Assembly (NCBI RefSeq): GCF_040706615.1
Contig: NZ_JAPDRF010000005.1
Location: forward strand, 620,001 to 684,000
Length of the DNA stretch: 64,000 bases
Origin: Lentisalinibacter sediminis
GTDB lineage: Bacteria > Pseudomonadota > Gammaproteobacteria > Steroidobacterales > Woeseiaceae
Direction of reading: 5' to 3'
The notes beneath the pieces were generated by a model, which saw only the letters and a list, made by a program, of their open reading frames with translations, did not search any database and was not told where the DNA came from. Position numbers and translations under genes: made by a program. Positions 25,610 to 35,088 of this stretch are shown piece by piece. Each line of letters begins with the position of its first letter. Positions within the stretch are counted from its first letter, which is position 1.

Positions 25610-26824
25610 TCATTTCGCGGGTGCGCTGATAGCGCTGAGGATCCGGAGCGTAGACTCCCGATCCAGCATCCGCGGCACCGGATAGCCCTCGCATTCCTTC
25701 AACGCCAGTTCGCAGAGATAGTCGTAGTCCTCGGACCGGATCTTCTCCGATTTCTCGGGCAGGGCGACCGCCTTCTTCAGGTCCCGAACGGCGGCGATGA
25801 AGGCGCGCGCATTCGCTTCCTCACCGGCGCCGGCGTCTGCGACGCCCGCCAGCTCCGCCAGCTCGGCTAGCTGCGGCCGCGTCTCCTCGAACGTGAATTC
25901 GAGCACGTGGGGCAGCACCAGAGAATTGGCCAGCCCATGCGGGATGCCGTATTTGCCGCCGAGCTGATGGGCGATGGCATGGACATTGCCCACGTTCACC
26001 TGGTTGATGGCGATGCCGGCATAGTAGGCGGCCAACGACATGCTCTCTCGCGCCTCCCGGTTGCTGCCGTCCCGGTACGCCGTCTCCAGATGACGGAAGA
26101 TCAGCCTCACCGCGGCCGCAGCATTCCGACGGGCCGTGCCGCGGTCCCAGGTGCAGATATAGGCTTCGACGGCGTGGGTGAGCGCATCCAGCCCCGTGGC
26201 GGCGGTGATCGGGCCGGGCAGGCCCATGAGCAGATCCGGGTCCAGTGCCACAGCGGCCGGCAGCAGTTGCCGGGCACTGATCACGCCTTTCTCGTGGGTC
26301 TGGTCGTCGGAGAGCACCGAACCGATCGTGGCCTCGGACCCCGTGCCCGAGGTGGTGGGGATGGCGTAGATCGGCGGCACCTCGTGCTTGATCTTTGCGA
26401 AGCCCACCCATTCATGCGGATCCTGGTCGCTGGACGCAGCCGCCGCGATGATTTTTGCGGCATCCATGGATGAACCGCCGCCGACGGCCAGGACTGCCTC
26501 CGCATTGTGCTTGCGCCAGGCGGCGACGCCGGCCGCCACCTGTCCGAAGGTGGGATCGGGTTCCACACCGTCGAACACGGCATGCTCGACGCCGGCATCG
26601 GTGAGCGCGGTTGTGGCCTGATCCACCAGTCCGAGTTCCCGCAGCGGCTTGTCAGTCACCACGAGAACCCGGCGGATACCCATCTGGCCGATGTAGCGGC
26701 AGAGTTGACCGGCGCTGCCGCTGCCGGTGAACGCCATGTAGCTCGCGCCCGGCAGGAAGGTCGCGACGGTCTTCATCAGCCTGAGGATCAGAGCGTGTCT
26801 GGCTTTGCGCGGTAGTAACGGCAC
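25610..26824 (-). CDS. Iron-containing alcohol dehydrogenase
   Basis: A 404-residue group III (Fe-ADH) dehydrogenase. The nucleotide-binding motif is AVGGGSSMDAAKIIA (about 115-129). Metal ligands lie in GLDALTHAVEAY and INQVNVGNVHAIAHQLGGKYGIPHG. Members oxidise primary alcohols or diols, or reduce aldehydes, with NAD(P). The start is GTG with AGGAGGG about nine bases upstream. It lies 78 bases after the last gene of the antiporter operon on the same strand. The substrate is not evident. Confidence 0.9.
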   Translation of the reverse strand: MPLLPRKARHALILRLMKTVATFLPGASYMAFTGSGSAGQLCRYIGQMGIRRVLVVTDKPLRELGLVDQATTALTDAGVEHAVFDGVEPDPTFGQVAAGVAAWRKHNAEAVLAVGGGSSMDAAKIIAAAASSDQDPHEWVGFAKIKHEVPPIYAIPTTSGTGSEATIGSVLSDDQTHEKGVISARQLLPAAVALDPDLLMGLPGPITAATGLDALTHAVEAYICTWDRGTARRNAAAAVRLIFRHLETAYRDGSNREARESMSLAAYYAGIAINQVNVGNVHAIAHQLGGKYGIPHGLANSLVLPHVLEFTFEETRPQLAELAELAGVADAGAGEEANARAFIAAVRDLKKAVALPEKSEKIRSEDYDYLCELALKECEGYPVPRMLDRESTLRILSAISAPAK

Positions 26825-26902
26825 GGCGGCGTCCCTCCTGTTGCGTCCTGTGTCAGATTATCGCACTGCCGGCGTCCGCCGTGTCCCCGTGGAATCCGCA
26901 GC

Positions 26903-28639
26903 TCATATCAGCAGCCAGGCCGCCGCCACGCCTAGCCCCGCGAGGAGGGTGCCCGTGACGGACCAGGCCATGAGCCGGTCCTCGGCCGCAGCCGTGAGCG
27001 ACTCCCAGCCCGTGTTGGTCCGTCGGGCCGCTCGGGGCACGCGTTCTCTCGCCAGGGCGGCCGTTGCGCCGAGGCGCAGCAATGCGCTGCGCAGGCGCTG
27101 ACCGCCTGCGAGCAGCAGACGTTCGAGCGCGATGCCCAGGTCGCCCGGCGGCAGGGCTGGCAGCGCGGCGAGCCGGCCGGTCCGCTGCAGGTAGTGTGCC
27201 GCGGCGGCCAGCAGCGCCGTGACCAGCAGGGGCTGCACCGCGCTCCACTGGGCATGCCGGGCCAGGGCGGCGAGGCGCAGATCCGCGTCACCGACCAGCC
27301 AGGGCAGGCTCAGGGCGGCGGCGAACAGCAGCAGCCAGGGCGCCAGTACCCCGGCGGCCGGTCTGCCTCCGGCACCAGCCGGCCAGGCGAGCCTGAGGAA
27401 GCGCAGCATGAGGAGCGCGGTGAGGACGGAACTCAGCGCCAGTAGCCAGGAAAGGTGGTCGTGCCACGGACCGATGATGCCCGCTGCGCCCAGTTTGATG
27501 CCGGTCTTGGCGAGCAGTCCGGCGGTGAGCGGGGCGGCGCTGAGGGAGAGGGCGGCCGTGGTGAGGACGATCCGGCCGAGGACCGCAACGCGCCCGCTCG
27601 CCGCCTTCATCACGGCGATCCCGAGGAACAGCGTCCCCTTGGCGAGGCAGTGGTGGACCATGAAGACCAGCAGCGCGGTCCGCAGCAGGGGCCACTGCGC
27701 GGGCGCACCCAGGCCGAGGCCCACCGGCACCATCATGAGCCCCATCTGGCTCATGCTGGAGTAGGCGAGGACCGTCTTCGCTTCGCGCTGGGGCAGGCCC
27801 GCGAAGACGCCCCAGGCGGCGGTGAGCAGGCCGGCCGCAGCCAGGGCGGAACCCCAGACGGGCAGCGTCGCCTCGCCGAGCGGCAGCAGCCTGATCCAGG
27901 CGAGCAGGCCCGCCTTTATCATCGCGCCGGAGAGGACGGCGCTCGCCGGGGCCGGCGCGACAGGGTGCGCCAGTGGCAGCCAGTAGTGCACGCCGACCAG
28001 TCCGGCCTTCACACCGAAACCGGCGATCAGCAGGCCGAGGGCCGTTGCCTCCTCGCCGGCCGCGAGCGTCTCGCGCAGCGTGGCGAAACCGGTATCGCCC
28101 AGGCCGGCCGTGCGCATGAGCCCGACGATGACGCAGACTTCGCCGAGCACCGCGAGCGCGATGTAGTAACGACCCGCGTGGCGGGCCCGGTCGCTGCCGT
28201 CGTGAACGATCAGCCCGTAGGCGCCGAAGGTCATGACCGTGAAGCCGAGATAGAAGGCGATGGCGTCCAGCGCCAGCAGCAACAGGAAGTTGCCTGCCAT
28301 GGTCACCAGGAAGAAGGCGAAGAAGGAATCCCGCCGGGAATCGTCCGCCAGCATGGACGATGCAGCCAGTCCCGCCGCGAGCCAGAGGCCGGTCATCGCG
28401 GGCAGCAGTACCGTGCCGACTGCGTCGATGCCGAGCATGCCGCCGAACAGCAGCCATCGGTATTCTGTGACACTGCTTTCGCCGAGCAGCGTGGCCACAA
28501 GCAGCGGCAAAGGTGCCCAGGGAGCCAGCCGCCGGGCCAGCGGCCGGGTGACCGCCGGTGCCAGCGCCAGGCTGTTGACGAGCGGCCAGCAGACGCCCGT
28601 GAGGATGGCGAGCACGGTGATCAGGACCGCTCCGGTCAT
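26903..28639 (-). CDS. NuoL/M/N-like proton-conducting antiporter subunit (fourth in cluster)
   Basis: A 578-residue polytopic membrane protein, last gene of the Mrp-like operon. Its core has the family signature: GFGVKAGLVGVHYWLPLAHPVAPAPASAVLSGAMIKAGLLA is laid out with conserved Lys and HxWLPxAH pattern (about residues 190-230), followed by KTVLAYSSMSQMG. A long C-terminal extension with a further hydrophobic helix is unusual. The start ATG overlaps the previous stop by four bases. It probably carries ions as part of a multisubunit cation/proton antiporter. Confidence 0.82.
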   Translation of the reverse strand: MTGAVLITVLAILTGVCWPLVNSLALAPAVTRPLARRLAPWAPLPLLVATLLGESSVTEYRWLLFGGMLGIDAVGTVLLPAMTGLWLAAGLAASSMLADDSRRDSFFAFFLVTMAGNFLLLLALDAIAFYLGFTVMTFGAYGLIVHDGSDRARHAGRYYIALAVLGEVCVIVGLMRTAGLGDTGFATLRETLAAGEEATALGLLIAGFGVKAGLVGVHYWLPLAHPVAPAPASAVLSGAMIKAGLLAWIRLLPLGEATLPVWGSALAAAGLLTAAWGVFAGLPQREAKTVLAYSSMSQMGLMMVPVGLGLGAPAQWPLLRTALLVFMVHHCLAKGTLFLGIAVMKAASGRVAVLGRIVLTTAALSLSAAPLTAGLLAKTGIKLGAAGIIGPWHDHLSWLLALSSVLTALLMLRFLRLAWPAGAGGRPAAGVLAPWLLLFAAALSLPWLVGDADLRLAALARHAQWSAVQPLLVTALLAAAAHYLQRTGRLAALPALPPGDLGIALERLLLAGGQRLRSALLRLGATAALARERVPRAARRTNTGWESLTAAAEDRLMAWSVTGTLLAGLGVAAAWLLI

Positions 28640-30255
28640 GAGGCCAGCAGGGCCGCCGCGGCGATGGCGACGAGCAGCATCAGAAGCCCCGTCGCAGGCC
28701 ATTGACGCAGCATGAGCTCCAGTCGGGCGATCCGTTCCGCCCAGGCTTCGCCCCGCCACAGCGCGATCACGGCCGTCTGCAGCCGGTCGCGCTCACGGGG
28801 CAGGCGGCCGAGGCAGAACTCCCGGAGCGCCGGCGCGGCGCCGCGGCCCGCCGCAACGATTCGTTCTCTCGTCCGTTGCCGCCTGTCCGCCCCGGCGGTC
28901 CGGCCCTGCCCGCGGACCAGCAGCAGGCCGAGCGTGATGCCGGCCGGAGCCGGCCAGAACGAGTCGAATCCCACCTCGCCCGCGCGCCACAGGAACCAGA
29001 GTCCGGCCGCGGCCAGACCACCGAGGGCCAGCGCCACCGCAGCGGCTTCGGCGGAATCCGGGCCCGGATCGCGCTCGCCGGTTCGCCGCAGTGCCATGGC
29101 GAGCAGCATCGTGGACGAGCCGGCAACGAGTGCGGTCAGGAAGCCGATGACGGACGGCTGGCCTGCCGTCGCCAGCACCGCCGCGTGGGCGGCGGCAAGG
29201 CCTTGGCTGGCGAGCACGAGTGTTATCGATGCACTCCGCGCCCAGCCGTCGTGCTGCAGGCCGATCACCGGTACCGCGGCGCAGCAGGCCGCCAGCGATA
29301 CGACGGCCCATGCCGAGACAGTGGTATCGGCGATCGCCGGCGTAGCGACGAGCAGCAGCGCCGCCGTCATGGCTGCCGCGTAACCGAGCGTACTGTGTGA
29401 CCCGGAGGTCCGGACGGCGGCGAACGCCGACCAGAGCGCGCCGGCCAGTGCGAGCCCGACGATTGCCACATTGATTTCGGTGCCGATGGCGGTGCCGGCC
29501 GGGTGCAGCAATTGCCGCCCCCCGATGAAGGCGGCGCCCGCGGGGATGCCTGCCAGCAGGATCGCGGCGGGCGCGCTGGCACCGGAGAGCGCCGCCGGCA
29601 GCCAGGTGTGCGCCGGGGGCATGCCGCTGCGCAACAGCAGGGCGAGTGCGACGAGCAGTGCAAGGCCGCTGGTCATCCCGTCGGTCATCCCGTCGGTCAT
29701 CCCATGGGTCATCCCCTGCGTCACACCCTGGGCAAGGTCCCCGCCGGGGTGCGCCGTGCCATGCAGCAGCGCCTCGAATATCAACAGATCGCTCGCGACC
29801 AGCAGCGTCACCAGCAGCCGCCCGCGCCACTGGCGGTCTTCCTCGCTGGCGACGATGCCGTAGAGCCCGAAGCCCGTCGCCAGCATGGCGGCGAACACCA
29901 GCGGTCCGCCGCGGGCGACCGCCAGCGTTACCGCGGCAGATAGCCCGAGCAACAGCATGATCGGCGCGGGGCCGTCGGACCGGCCGCGTGCGAGCAGCGC
30001 GGCTGCGAGCCACAGCGCGCCGAACAGCAGCAGGGCGGCCCGGGCGGCGTTGTCCAGCGCGAATGCCGTGCGGCCGCGCACGAGTAGATGCGTGGCCTCG
30101 ATATCCTGGGAAGTCGCCAGCAGCGCGACGGCGATGGTGAAGAAGGCAGCCAGCGCGACCACCCAGGACTCGGCCCGCCGGTCGCCGCGGCGGGTCACGG
30201 CGAACCACAGGGCGCCGAGCAGGGGCAGCAGCGGCAATGCGACGAGGATGTTCAT
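28636..30255 (-). CDS. Divergent antiporter-like membrane subunit (third in cluster) with GMTD repeats
   Basis: A 539-residue, about 14-helix protein. The segment PPAHTWLPAALSGASAPAAILLAG (about 210-233) is a degenerate copy of the HxWLPxAHxxAPxPxSAxL motif, so it belongs to the same superfamily but may not conduct ions. A loop just before it holds QGMT/HGMT/DGMT repeats. The C-terminal 110 residues are Arg-rich and partly soluble (RRQRTRERIVAAGRG), ending in a last helix. The start (MNILVAL) overlaps the upstream stop by four bases; the longer in-frame extension is a shadow of the upstream gene. Confidence 0.75.
   Translation of the reverse strand: MNILVALPLLPLLGALWFAVTRRGDRRAESWVVALAAFFTIAVALLATSQDIEATHLLVRGRTAFALDNAARAALLLFGALWLAAALLARGRSDGPAPIMLLLGLSAAVTLAVARGGPLVFAAMLATGFGLYGIVASEEDRQWRGRLLVTLLVASDLLIFEALLHGTAHPGGDLAQGVTQGMTHGMTDGMTDGMTSGLALLVALALLLRSGMPPAHTWLPAALSGASAPAAILLAGIPAGAAFIGGRQLLHPAGTAIGTEINVAIVGLALAGALWSAFAAVRTSGSHSTLGYAAAMTAALLLVATPAIADTTVSAWAVVSLAACCAAVPVIGLQHDGWARSASITLVLASQGLAAAHAAVLATAGQPSVIGFLTALVAGSSTMLLAMALRRTGERDPGPDSAEAAAVALALGGLAAAGLWFLWRAGEVGFDSFWPAPAGITLGLLLVRGQGRTAGADRRQRTRERIVAAGRGAAPALREFCLGRLPRERDRLQTAVIALWRGEAWAERIARLELMLRQWPATGLLMLLVAIAAAALLAS
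29671..29730 (-). repeat. 12-bp coding tandem repeat (GMTx)
   Basis: On the plus strand GGTCATCCCGTC occurs twice exactly (29671, 29683), then as GGTCATCCCATG and GGTCATCCCCTG, with a fifth degenerate copy to 29730. It encodes a Gly-Met-Thr-x ladder in a membrane-protein loop and remains in frame at any copy number. Confidence 0.9.
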
Positions 30256-31745
30256 TCGCCGTACTTCCTCGAAGCGATGAACTGTACCCAGTCCAGGGGC
30301 GTGCCCGGCATGGTGGCGAACAGGCCCCAGACCAGCGCCGCGGCCACGGTGGCCAGCGGCGGCAGCAGCAGCATCAGCGGCGACTCCAGGCTGCCCGGCC
30401 CCGCGGAGCGAATACGCTCGTCCCGCGGCTCGTCGAACCAGGCCGTGCGCACGATGGGCAGGAAATACGCCGCGTTCAGGATGCTGCTGCCGGCGAGCAC
30501 GAGCAGCACCCAGTCCTGCCCCACCTCGAGGCCGCCCAGCCCGAGGTACCACTTGCTGACGAACCCGGCCATGGGCGGCATGCCGATCATCCCGAACGCG
30601 GCCAGCGTGAACGCGGCCGTGGTCCACGGCATGCGCCGGCCGATGCCGGCCAGCTCGCTCACCTGGTGCAGTCCGGCCGATTCCGCGTAGTTGCCGGCGC
30701 AGAAGAACAGGGTGATCTTCATGAAGCCCTGGTGCACGAGATGCACCAGGCCGCCGATGGTGGCGATGGGGCCGGCGATGGCGACGCCGAGGGTGATGTA
30801 GGAAACCTGGCTCACCGTGGAGAAGGCCAGCCGGCGCTTCAGGTTGTCCTGGAACAGCGCGCGCACCGAGCCGTAGAGGATGGTAAACGCGGCCAATACC
30901 GCCAGCGGCAGGGTGACGCCGAGCTCGGCGGCGTACTCGACACCGAAGACGTCGTAGACGATGCGCACGATGCCGAAGGCGCCGGCCTTGACCACGGCGA
31001 CCGCGTGCAGCAGTGCGCTCACCGGCGCAGGCGCCACCATCGCCCGGGGCAGCCAGGCATGCAGCGGCACCAGCGCGGCCTTCACGCCGACGCCGAGGAT
31101 GAGCACGGCGAACACGACGCGCAGCACGGCCGGGTCGATGCCGAGGCCGGAGACGAAGCCGCGGTCCACGAACTCGAGTGTCCCGGTCAGGGCATAGAGC
31201 CACACCGTACCGGTCAGCAGCAGCACGCCGCCGAGCAGCGTGTAGGCGAGGTAGATGCGACCGGCCCGGCGTGCCACCTCCGTCTCGCGGTGGACCACCA
31301 GCGGATAGGTCGTGAGCGTGAGCGCCTCGTAGAACACCAGGAAGGTGAGCAGGTTGCCCGCCATGGCGAGGCCCACGGTGGCGGTGACGCAGAGGCTGAA
31401 ATAGCCGAAGAAGCGGCTGCGGTGCGGCGAACCCTCCAGGTAGCCGATGGCATAGATCGTGGTCGCCAGCCAGAGCACCGCGGAGAGGTTCACGAACAGC
31501 AGCGACAGGGCGTCGGCATGCAGGACGAAGTCGAGCCCGGGTACCAGCGGGATGCGCACCTCGAACACGACGCCGTGGAAGACGCCCACCATCATCAGGA
31601 CCAGCAGCAGGATTTTCACTACCGCGCCGCCCAGGTTCAGCGTGGTGCGCAGCGCCACTGCCCGCTCCGGCAGCGTGAAGATGATGAGGCCCGGGATCAG
31701 CGAGCTGGCCAGGATGGCGAGGGGCAGCCAGGCGTTCACCGTCAC
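30252..31745 (-). CDS. MrpD/NuoM-like antiporter subunit (second in cluster)
   Basis: A 497-residue polytopic protein. Conserved: LTFLVFYEALTLTTYPLV (Glu in TM5), GVKAALVPLHAWLPRAMVAPAPVSALLHAVAVVKAGAFG split over about 235-275, and LKRRLAFSTVSQVSY. The start is a GTG overlapping the previous stop (GTGA), matching the hydrophobic start VTVNAWLPLAI. It is probably a true proton or cation channel subunit. Confidence 0.85.
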   Translation of the reverse strand: MTVNAWLPLAILASSLIPGLIIFTLPERAVALRTTLNLGGAVVKILLLVLMMVGVFHGVVFEVRIPLVPGLDFVLHADALSLLFVNLSAVLWLATTIYAIGYLEGSPHRSRFFGYFSLCVTATVGLAMAGNLLTFLVFYEALTLTTYPLVVHRETEVARRAGRIYLAYTLLGGVLLLTGTVWLYALTGTLEFVDRGFVSGLGIDPAVLRVVFAVLILGVGVKAALVPLHAWLPRAMVAPAPVSALLHAVAVVKAGAFGIVRIVYDVFGVEYAAELGVTLPLAVLAAFTILYGSVRALFQDNLKRRLAFSTVSQVSYITLGVAIAGPIATIGGLVHLVHQGFMKITLFFCAGNYAESAGLHQVSELAGIGRRMPWTTAAFTLAAFGMIGMPPMAGFVSKWYLGLGGLEVGQDWVLLVLAGSSILNAAYFLPIVRTAWFDEPRDERIRSAGPGSLESPLMLLLPPLATVAAALVWGLFATMPGTPLDWVQFIASRKYGE

Positions 31746-33181
31746 GGCAGCACCCCCTCCAGCAGCGACAGCGCCCAGGGGGCGATGAAACCCAGCGAGA
31801 CGGCGGCGAGGGCAAGCGCCAGCGCGGTCCATTCCATGGTGCGCGGGACGGCGTGTTCCTCACGGGCATGGGAGGATTCCGTGAAGGCGTAACCGAGCAC
31901 GCGGAAGACGTAGGCCGCAGTCAGCAGGCCGCCGCCGACGATGACCAGCGCCCAGTGCCACAGGCCCTGTTCCAGCGCCGCCTGCAGCAACATCCACTTG
32001 CCCACGAAGCCGCCCGTGGGAGGCAGGCCGGCGAGGCTGATGCCGGCCAGCGCAAAGGCGGCAGTGGTCAGCGGCATGCGGTCCACTACCCTGTCCAGTC
32101 CGTCGATGTCGTCGTGGCCCTGCTCCGTCATGATGCTGCCGGCGGCGAGAAACATCGCGCCCTTCGCGCAGGCGTGGGAGATGGCCAGATAGATCGAGCC
32201 GCCCCAGGCGAGCGCCGGGTCCGAGGCCGCCAGCGGGAAGGCGAGGAACAGGTAGCCGAGCTGCGCCGCCGTGGAGTAGGCCACCAGCAGCTTCAGCCGG
32301 CGCTGCCTCAGCGCCTGGAACGAACCCCAGAACACGGCGACGGCGCCGAGCCCGCCCAGCAGCAGCGCCAGGCCCTCGTCGGCGGGCTGGAAAGTGAACC
32401 AGAGGCGGAGCAGCACGTAGAACGACGCCTTGACCACCAGGGCCGAGAGCAGCGCACTGACCGGTGCCCTGGCGCTGCCGTGAGCCGGCGGCAGCCAGAC
32501 GTGGAACGGGAACAGGCCCGTCTTCAGCAGCATGCCGGCCACCATCGCGCCGAGCGGGATGCCGAGCTGGAGGCCGCCGTCGGCACGGGCCGCCAGCAGC
32601 GTGAGATCGAGCGTGCCGTAGGCGCGGTACAGGAGCGCGATACCGACCAGGAAGGCCATCGAGCCGCACAGGCTCACCAGCAGGTAGCGCATGGCGCCGA
32701 GCAGCGCCGGGCCGCTGCCGGCCAGGGCCACCAACGCCACGGCCGATAGCCCCAGCAGCTCCAGGGTGACGTAGAGATTGAAGATATCGTTGGTCTGGAA
32801 CAGCGCGTTAAGCGCCGCCCACAGGAACAGCCACAGCGGCCAGAAACCGCGTGCCTTGTCCGGCGTGGCCGCCAGATAGGGCCGGGCGTAGACGCTCACC
32901 GCCGTGCCCACGACGGCCGCCATGGTCAGCATGATCGCCGACAGTCCGTCGGTGTGGAGATCCACGCCGATCGGCGCGCCCCAGCCGCCCATGGCATAGG
33001 TGCGGGGGCCGGCCCCCGCCACCTGCCACAGCAGCGCCAGCGAGGCGGCGGCGGTGGCGAGGCCGAACACAAATCCCGTCGCCACCGCCCGCTGCGGCCA
33101 CAGGAAGGCGAGCAGTGCGCCGATCAGCGGCACGGCCACCACCCAGATCGTCCACGGTGTGTCGACGATGAAGGTCTGCAT
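31742..33181 (-). CDS. mrpD: Mrp antiporter subunit D
   Basis: A 479-residue polytopic protein with MrpD features: FNLYVTLELLGLSAVALVAL (TM5 Glu), MLLKTGLFPFHVWLPPAHGSARAPVSALLSALVVKASFYVLL split over about 215-255, and LKLLVAYSTAAQLGY. It is the antiporter subunit closest to canonical MrpD, which pairs with MrpC as the Na+/H+-translocating core. Starts six bases after the mrpC stop. Confidence 0.87.
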   Translation of the reverse strand: MQTFIVDTPWTIWVVAVPLIGALLAFLWPQRAVATGFVFGLATAAASLALLWQVAGAGPRTYAMGGWGAPIGVDLHTDGLSAIMLTMAAVVGTAVSVYARPYLAATPDKARGFWPLWLFLWAALNALFQTNDIFNLYVTLELLGLSAVALVALAGSGPALLGAMRYLLVSLCGSMAFLVGIALLYRAYGTLDLTLLAARADGGLQLGIPLGAMVAGMLLKTGLFPFHVWLPPAHGSARAPVSALLSALVVKASFYVLLRLWFTFQPADEGLALLLGGLGAVAVFWGSFQALRQRRLKLLVAYSTAAQLGYLFLAFPLAASDPALAWGGSIYLAISHACAKGAMFLAAGSIMTEQGHDDIDGLDRVVDRMPLTTAAFALAGISLAGLPPTGGFVGKWMLLQAALEQGLWHWALVIVGGGLLTAAYVFRVLGYAFTESSHAREEHAVPRTMEWTALALALAAVSLGFIAPWALSLLEGVLP

Positions 33182-33187
33182 GCCGGT

Positions 33188-33517
33188 CTACCGCAGCGGC
33201 CCGTCGGTGGGCGCCCGCTCCCGGTCTTCCGGCAGCAGGGCGCGGCCGGTCGTCTTGGCGATCCGCAACACGATAGCGAGACCCAGAGCCGTGGCCGAGA
33301 TACTGACCACGATCCCCGTGATCACCATCGCCTGGGGGACCGGGTCGACGCCGGCGTGTCCGATGGCGCCGGCGCCCACGAGCAGCAGGAATGCACCGCT
33401 GCTCATCAGGTTCAGTGCCAGGATCTTGCGGATGAGGTGGGCGCGCAGCACCACGGCCCAGCTGCCGATCAGGAATACCCCCAGCCCGCCGACCGCGAAC
33501 AGCAGGCCGCTATCCAT
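33188..33517 (-). CDS. mrpC: Mrp antiporter subunit C (NuoK-like)
   Basis: A 109-residue, three-helix protein: RKILALNLMSSGAFLLLV in helix 2 and DPVPQAMVITGIVVSISATALGLAI in helix 3 are the MrpC/NuoK signature. The start codon overlaps the end of the MbhE-B gene by eight bases. Confidence 0.9.
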   Translation of the reverse strand: MDSGLLFAVGGLGVFLIGSWAVVLRAHLIRKILALNLMSSGAFLLLVGAGAIGHAGVDPVPQAMVITGIVVSISATALGLAIVLRIAKTTGRALLPEDRERAPTDGPLR

Positions 33518-34187
33518 CGCTGCCCCCCGGACGTCCGCCGATGAACAGTCCTGCCAGTATCAGCGCGATGGCCACGGCCGCCGCCGTCTCGATGAGCAGC
33601 AGCAGTGCGCCGCCGAGCGGCGCCGGATACTCGAGGAAACGGCCGCCTCCCGCCATCACGCCGAGCGCGACGGCGAGGAACACCCCCAGTCCGGCGACGG
33701 CGCCCGCCCGCATGGGCTGTTCCGGCAGGCGCGGGCCGGGGCGCCGCTCCGAAAGCACGTAGAGCACGGCAGCCGTTGCCAGCACCGCGCCCGCCTGGAA
33801 GGCGCCGCCCGGCCCGTCCGCGCCCACCCACAACAGGTAGCCACAGATCATGGGGAACAGCGGCGCGATGACCCGGGTCAGGCCGATCAGCACCGGACTC
33901 GGGTTGGTAGGCCGCGTGCGATGCGCCCGCCCGAGTGACCAGACGCCGGCCAGCGCTGCCGTCAGTACGGCCATCTCGAGCAGTGTGTCGTAGCCGCGGA
34001 AGTCGAGCAGCACGGCGGTCACCGGATTCGCTGCCGCGGCTCCGGGCAGCGCCCCGCGGATGGCGTCGCCGAGACCGGGAGCGACCGGTGGGGTCATGAG
34101 CGCGAGGCTCACGCCGGCCGCCACCGCGAGCAGCGCGAGCCCGAGCACCGCGCGCAGCAGACGGCGTTGCCACCGGTCACGGCGCAT
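33510..34187 (-). CDS. mrpB: Fused MbhE-like and MrpB-like membrane subunit
   Basis: A 225-residue protein. The N-terminal half (about 1-95) corresponds to the MbhE part of MrpA: NPVTAVLLDFRGYDTLLEMAV. The C-terminal half is MrpB (MnhB): SPVLIGLTRVIAPLFPMICG then GADGPGGAFQAGAVLATAAVL. In canonical Mrp systems MbhE is the C-terminal part of MrpA, so this is a rearranged gene. ATG at 34187 lies inside the end of the MbhD gene (11-base overlap). Confidence 0.83.
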   Translation of the reverse strand: MRRDRWQRRLLRAVLGLALLAVAAGVSLALMTPPVAPGLGDAIRGALPGAAAANPVTAVLLDFRGYDTLLEMAVLTAALAGVWSLGRAHRTRPTNPSPVLIGLTRVIAPLFPMICGYLLWVGADGPGGAFQAGAVLATAAVLYVLSERRPGPRLPEQPMRAGAVAGLGVFLAVALGVMAGGGRFLEYPAPLGGALLLLIETAAAVAIALILAGLFIGGRPGGSDG

Positions 34188-34506
34188 CGGATCCTCCCGT
34201 CGCTGTCTCTCCGGCGTCCTGTTCCGGCTCTTCTTCAGGCTCGTCCTCACCGTCGGGCGTGCCGGACCCGTGCGGCAGGGCGCCCCAGGTGGCGAGCAGC
34301 AGGGCGCCGGTCAGGCCCGCACCTATCGCCGCCTCGGCGAGCCCCACGTCCGGCGCCCCGAGGCGGATCCAGACGAGGGCCAGCACCATGCCGAAGGCGA
34401 TGAACAGCACGATGCCGCGGAACAGGTCCCGGCTCCACAGAGCGGCCCAGCCCACCCAGAGCAGCACCAGGACGAGCACGAAGTCCAGCACCAGCGCCGC
34501 GTTCAT
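34177..34506 (-). CDS. MbhD-like (DUF4040) membrane subunit
   Basis: A 109-residue, three-helix protein with the MbhD signature RGIVLFIAFGMVLALVWIRLGAPDVGLAEAAIGAG (in pieces about 30-66) and an acidic C-terminal tail (GEDEPEEEPEQDAGE). In standard Mrp this domain is part of MrpA; here it is a separate gene. Start and stop both overlap neighbours. Confidence 0.83.
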   Translation of the reverse strand: MNAALVLDFVLVLVLLWVGWAALWSRDLFRGIVLFIAFGMVLALVWIRLGAPDVGLAEAAIGAGLTGALLLATWGALPHGSGTPDGEDEPEEEPEQDAGETATGGSDAP

Positions 34507-34829
34507 GGCGCCGTCCAGGGGCGGATGCCCCGGCGCAGGCCGGAGCGCGCGATCAGGTGGGAGGCGGTGGCGCCGGCGAGCAGCACGAGCGCCCAGATCA
34601 CCAGCAGCTTGCCGACGGTGGCCAGCGAGTCGGCGCGCAGCGCCAGCCCGAGCACGGTCAGACCCAGGCCGACGTTGTCCGCTTTGGTCAGGGCGTGGAG
34701 CCGGCTGTAGAAATCGGGGAACCGCAGCATGCCCACGGTGCCGGCGAAAAAGAAGACCGCGCCCGCCGCGAGCAGCAGGATGCTGACGAACTCGATGACC
34801 CATTCAATGGCCAGGTCAGTCGGGGACAT
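34503..34829 (-). CDS. mrpG: Mrp antiporter subunit G
   Basis: A 108-residue, three-helix protein. GTVGMLRFPDFYSRLHALTK (about 30-49) and DNVGLGLTVLGLAL are diagnostic of MrpG/MnhG. The ATG overlaps the mrpF end by 14 bases; the stop overlaps the next start by four. Confidence 0.92.
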   Translation of the reverse strand: MSPTDLAIEWVIEFVSILLLAAGAVFFFAGTVGMLRFPDFYSRLHALTKADNVGLGLTVLGLALRADSLATVGKLLVIWALVLLAGATASHLIARSGLRRGIRPWTAP

Positions 34830-35088
34830 CCTCGGCCCTCCGGCTCCAGACGCGTTGGACGAAAGCGACGGCTGCCACGGCCGCCAGCAGGGCGAAGACC
34901 AGCGCCACGTCGTGCAGCGCCGGTTGCTGCGTGCCCTCGGCGAGCAGCAGCAGGGTCGCCACCGCCGTGGTGCCGAACAGCTGAGCGGCGAGCATGCGGT
35001 CCGCCGCGGTGGGCCCCCGCATCACCCGCCACAGACCGGCTGCCAGGTTCAGCAGCAGGAAGGCGGCGATGGCGAGCGGCACGTTCAC
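34816..35088 (-). CDS. mrpF: Mrp antiporter subunit F
   Basis: A 90-residue, three-helix protein (RVMRGPTAADRMLAAQLFGT is the MrpF signature). The start is a GTG overlapping the mrpE stop (GTGA); longer upstream extensions read through mrpE in another frame. Confidence 0.9.
   Translation of the reverse strand: MNVPLAIAAFLLLNLAAGLWRVMRGPTAADRMLAAQLFGTTAVATLLLLAEGTQQPALHDVALVFALLAAVAAVAFVQRVWSRRAEDVPD

Noticed and set aside
28636..31869. A 1077-codon minus-strand frame spanning two antiporter genes
   Set aside because: Its first half is the wrong frame of the neighbouring antiporter gene; the real protein starts at 30255 with a normal membrane N-terminus and an ATGA overlap.
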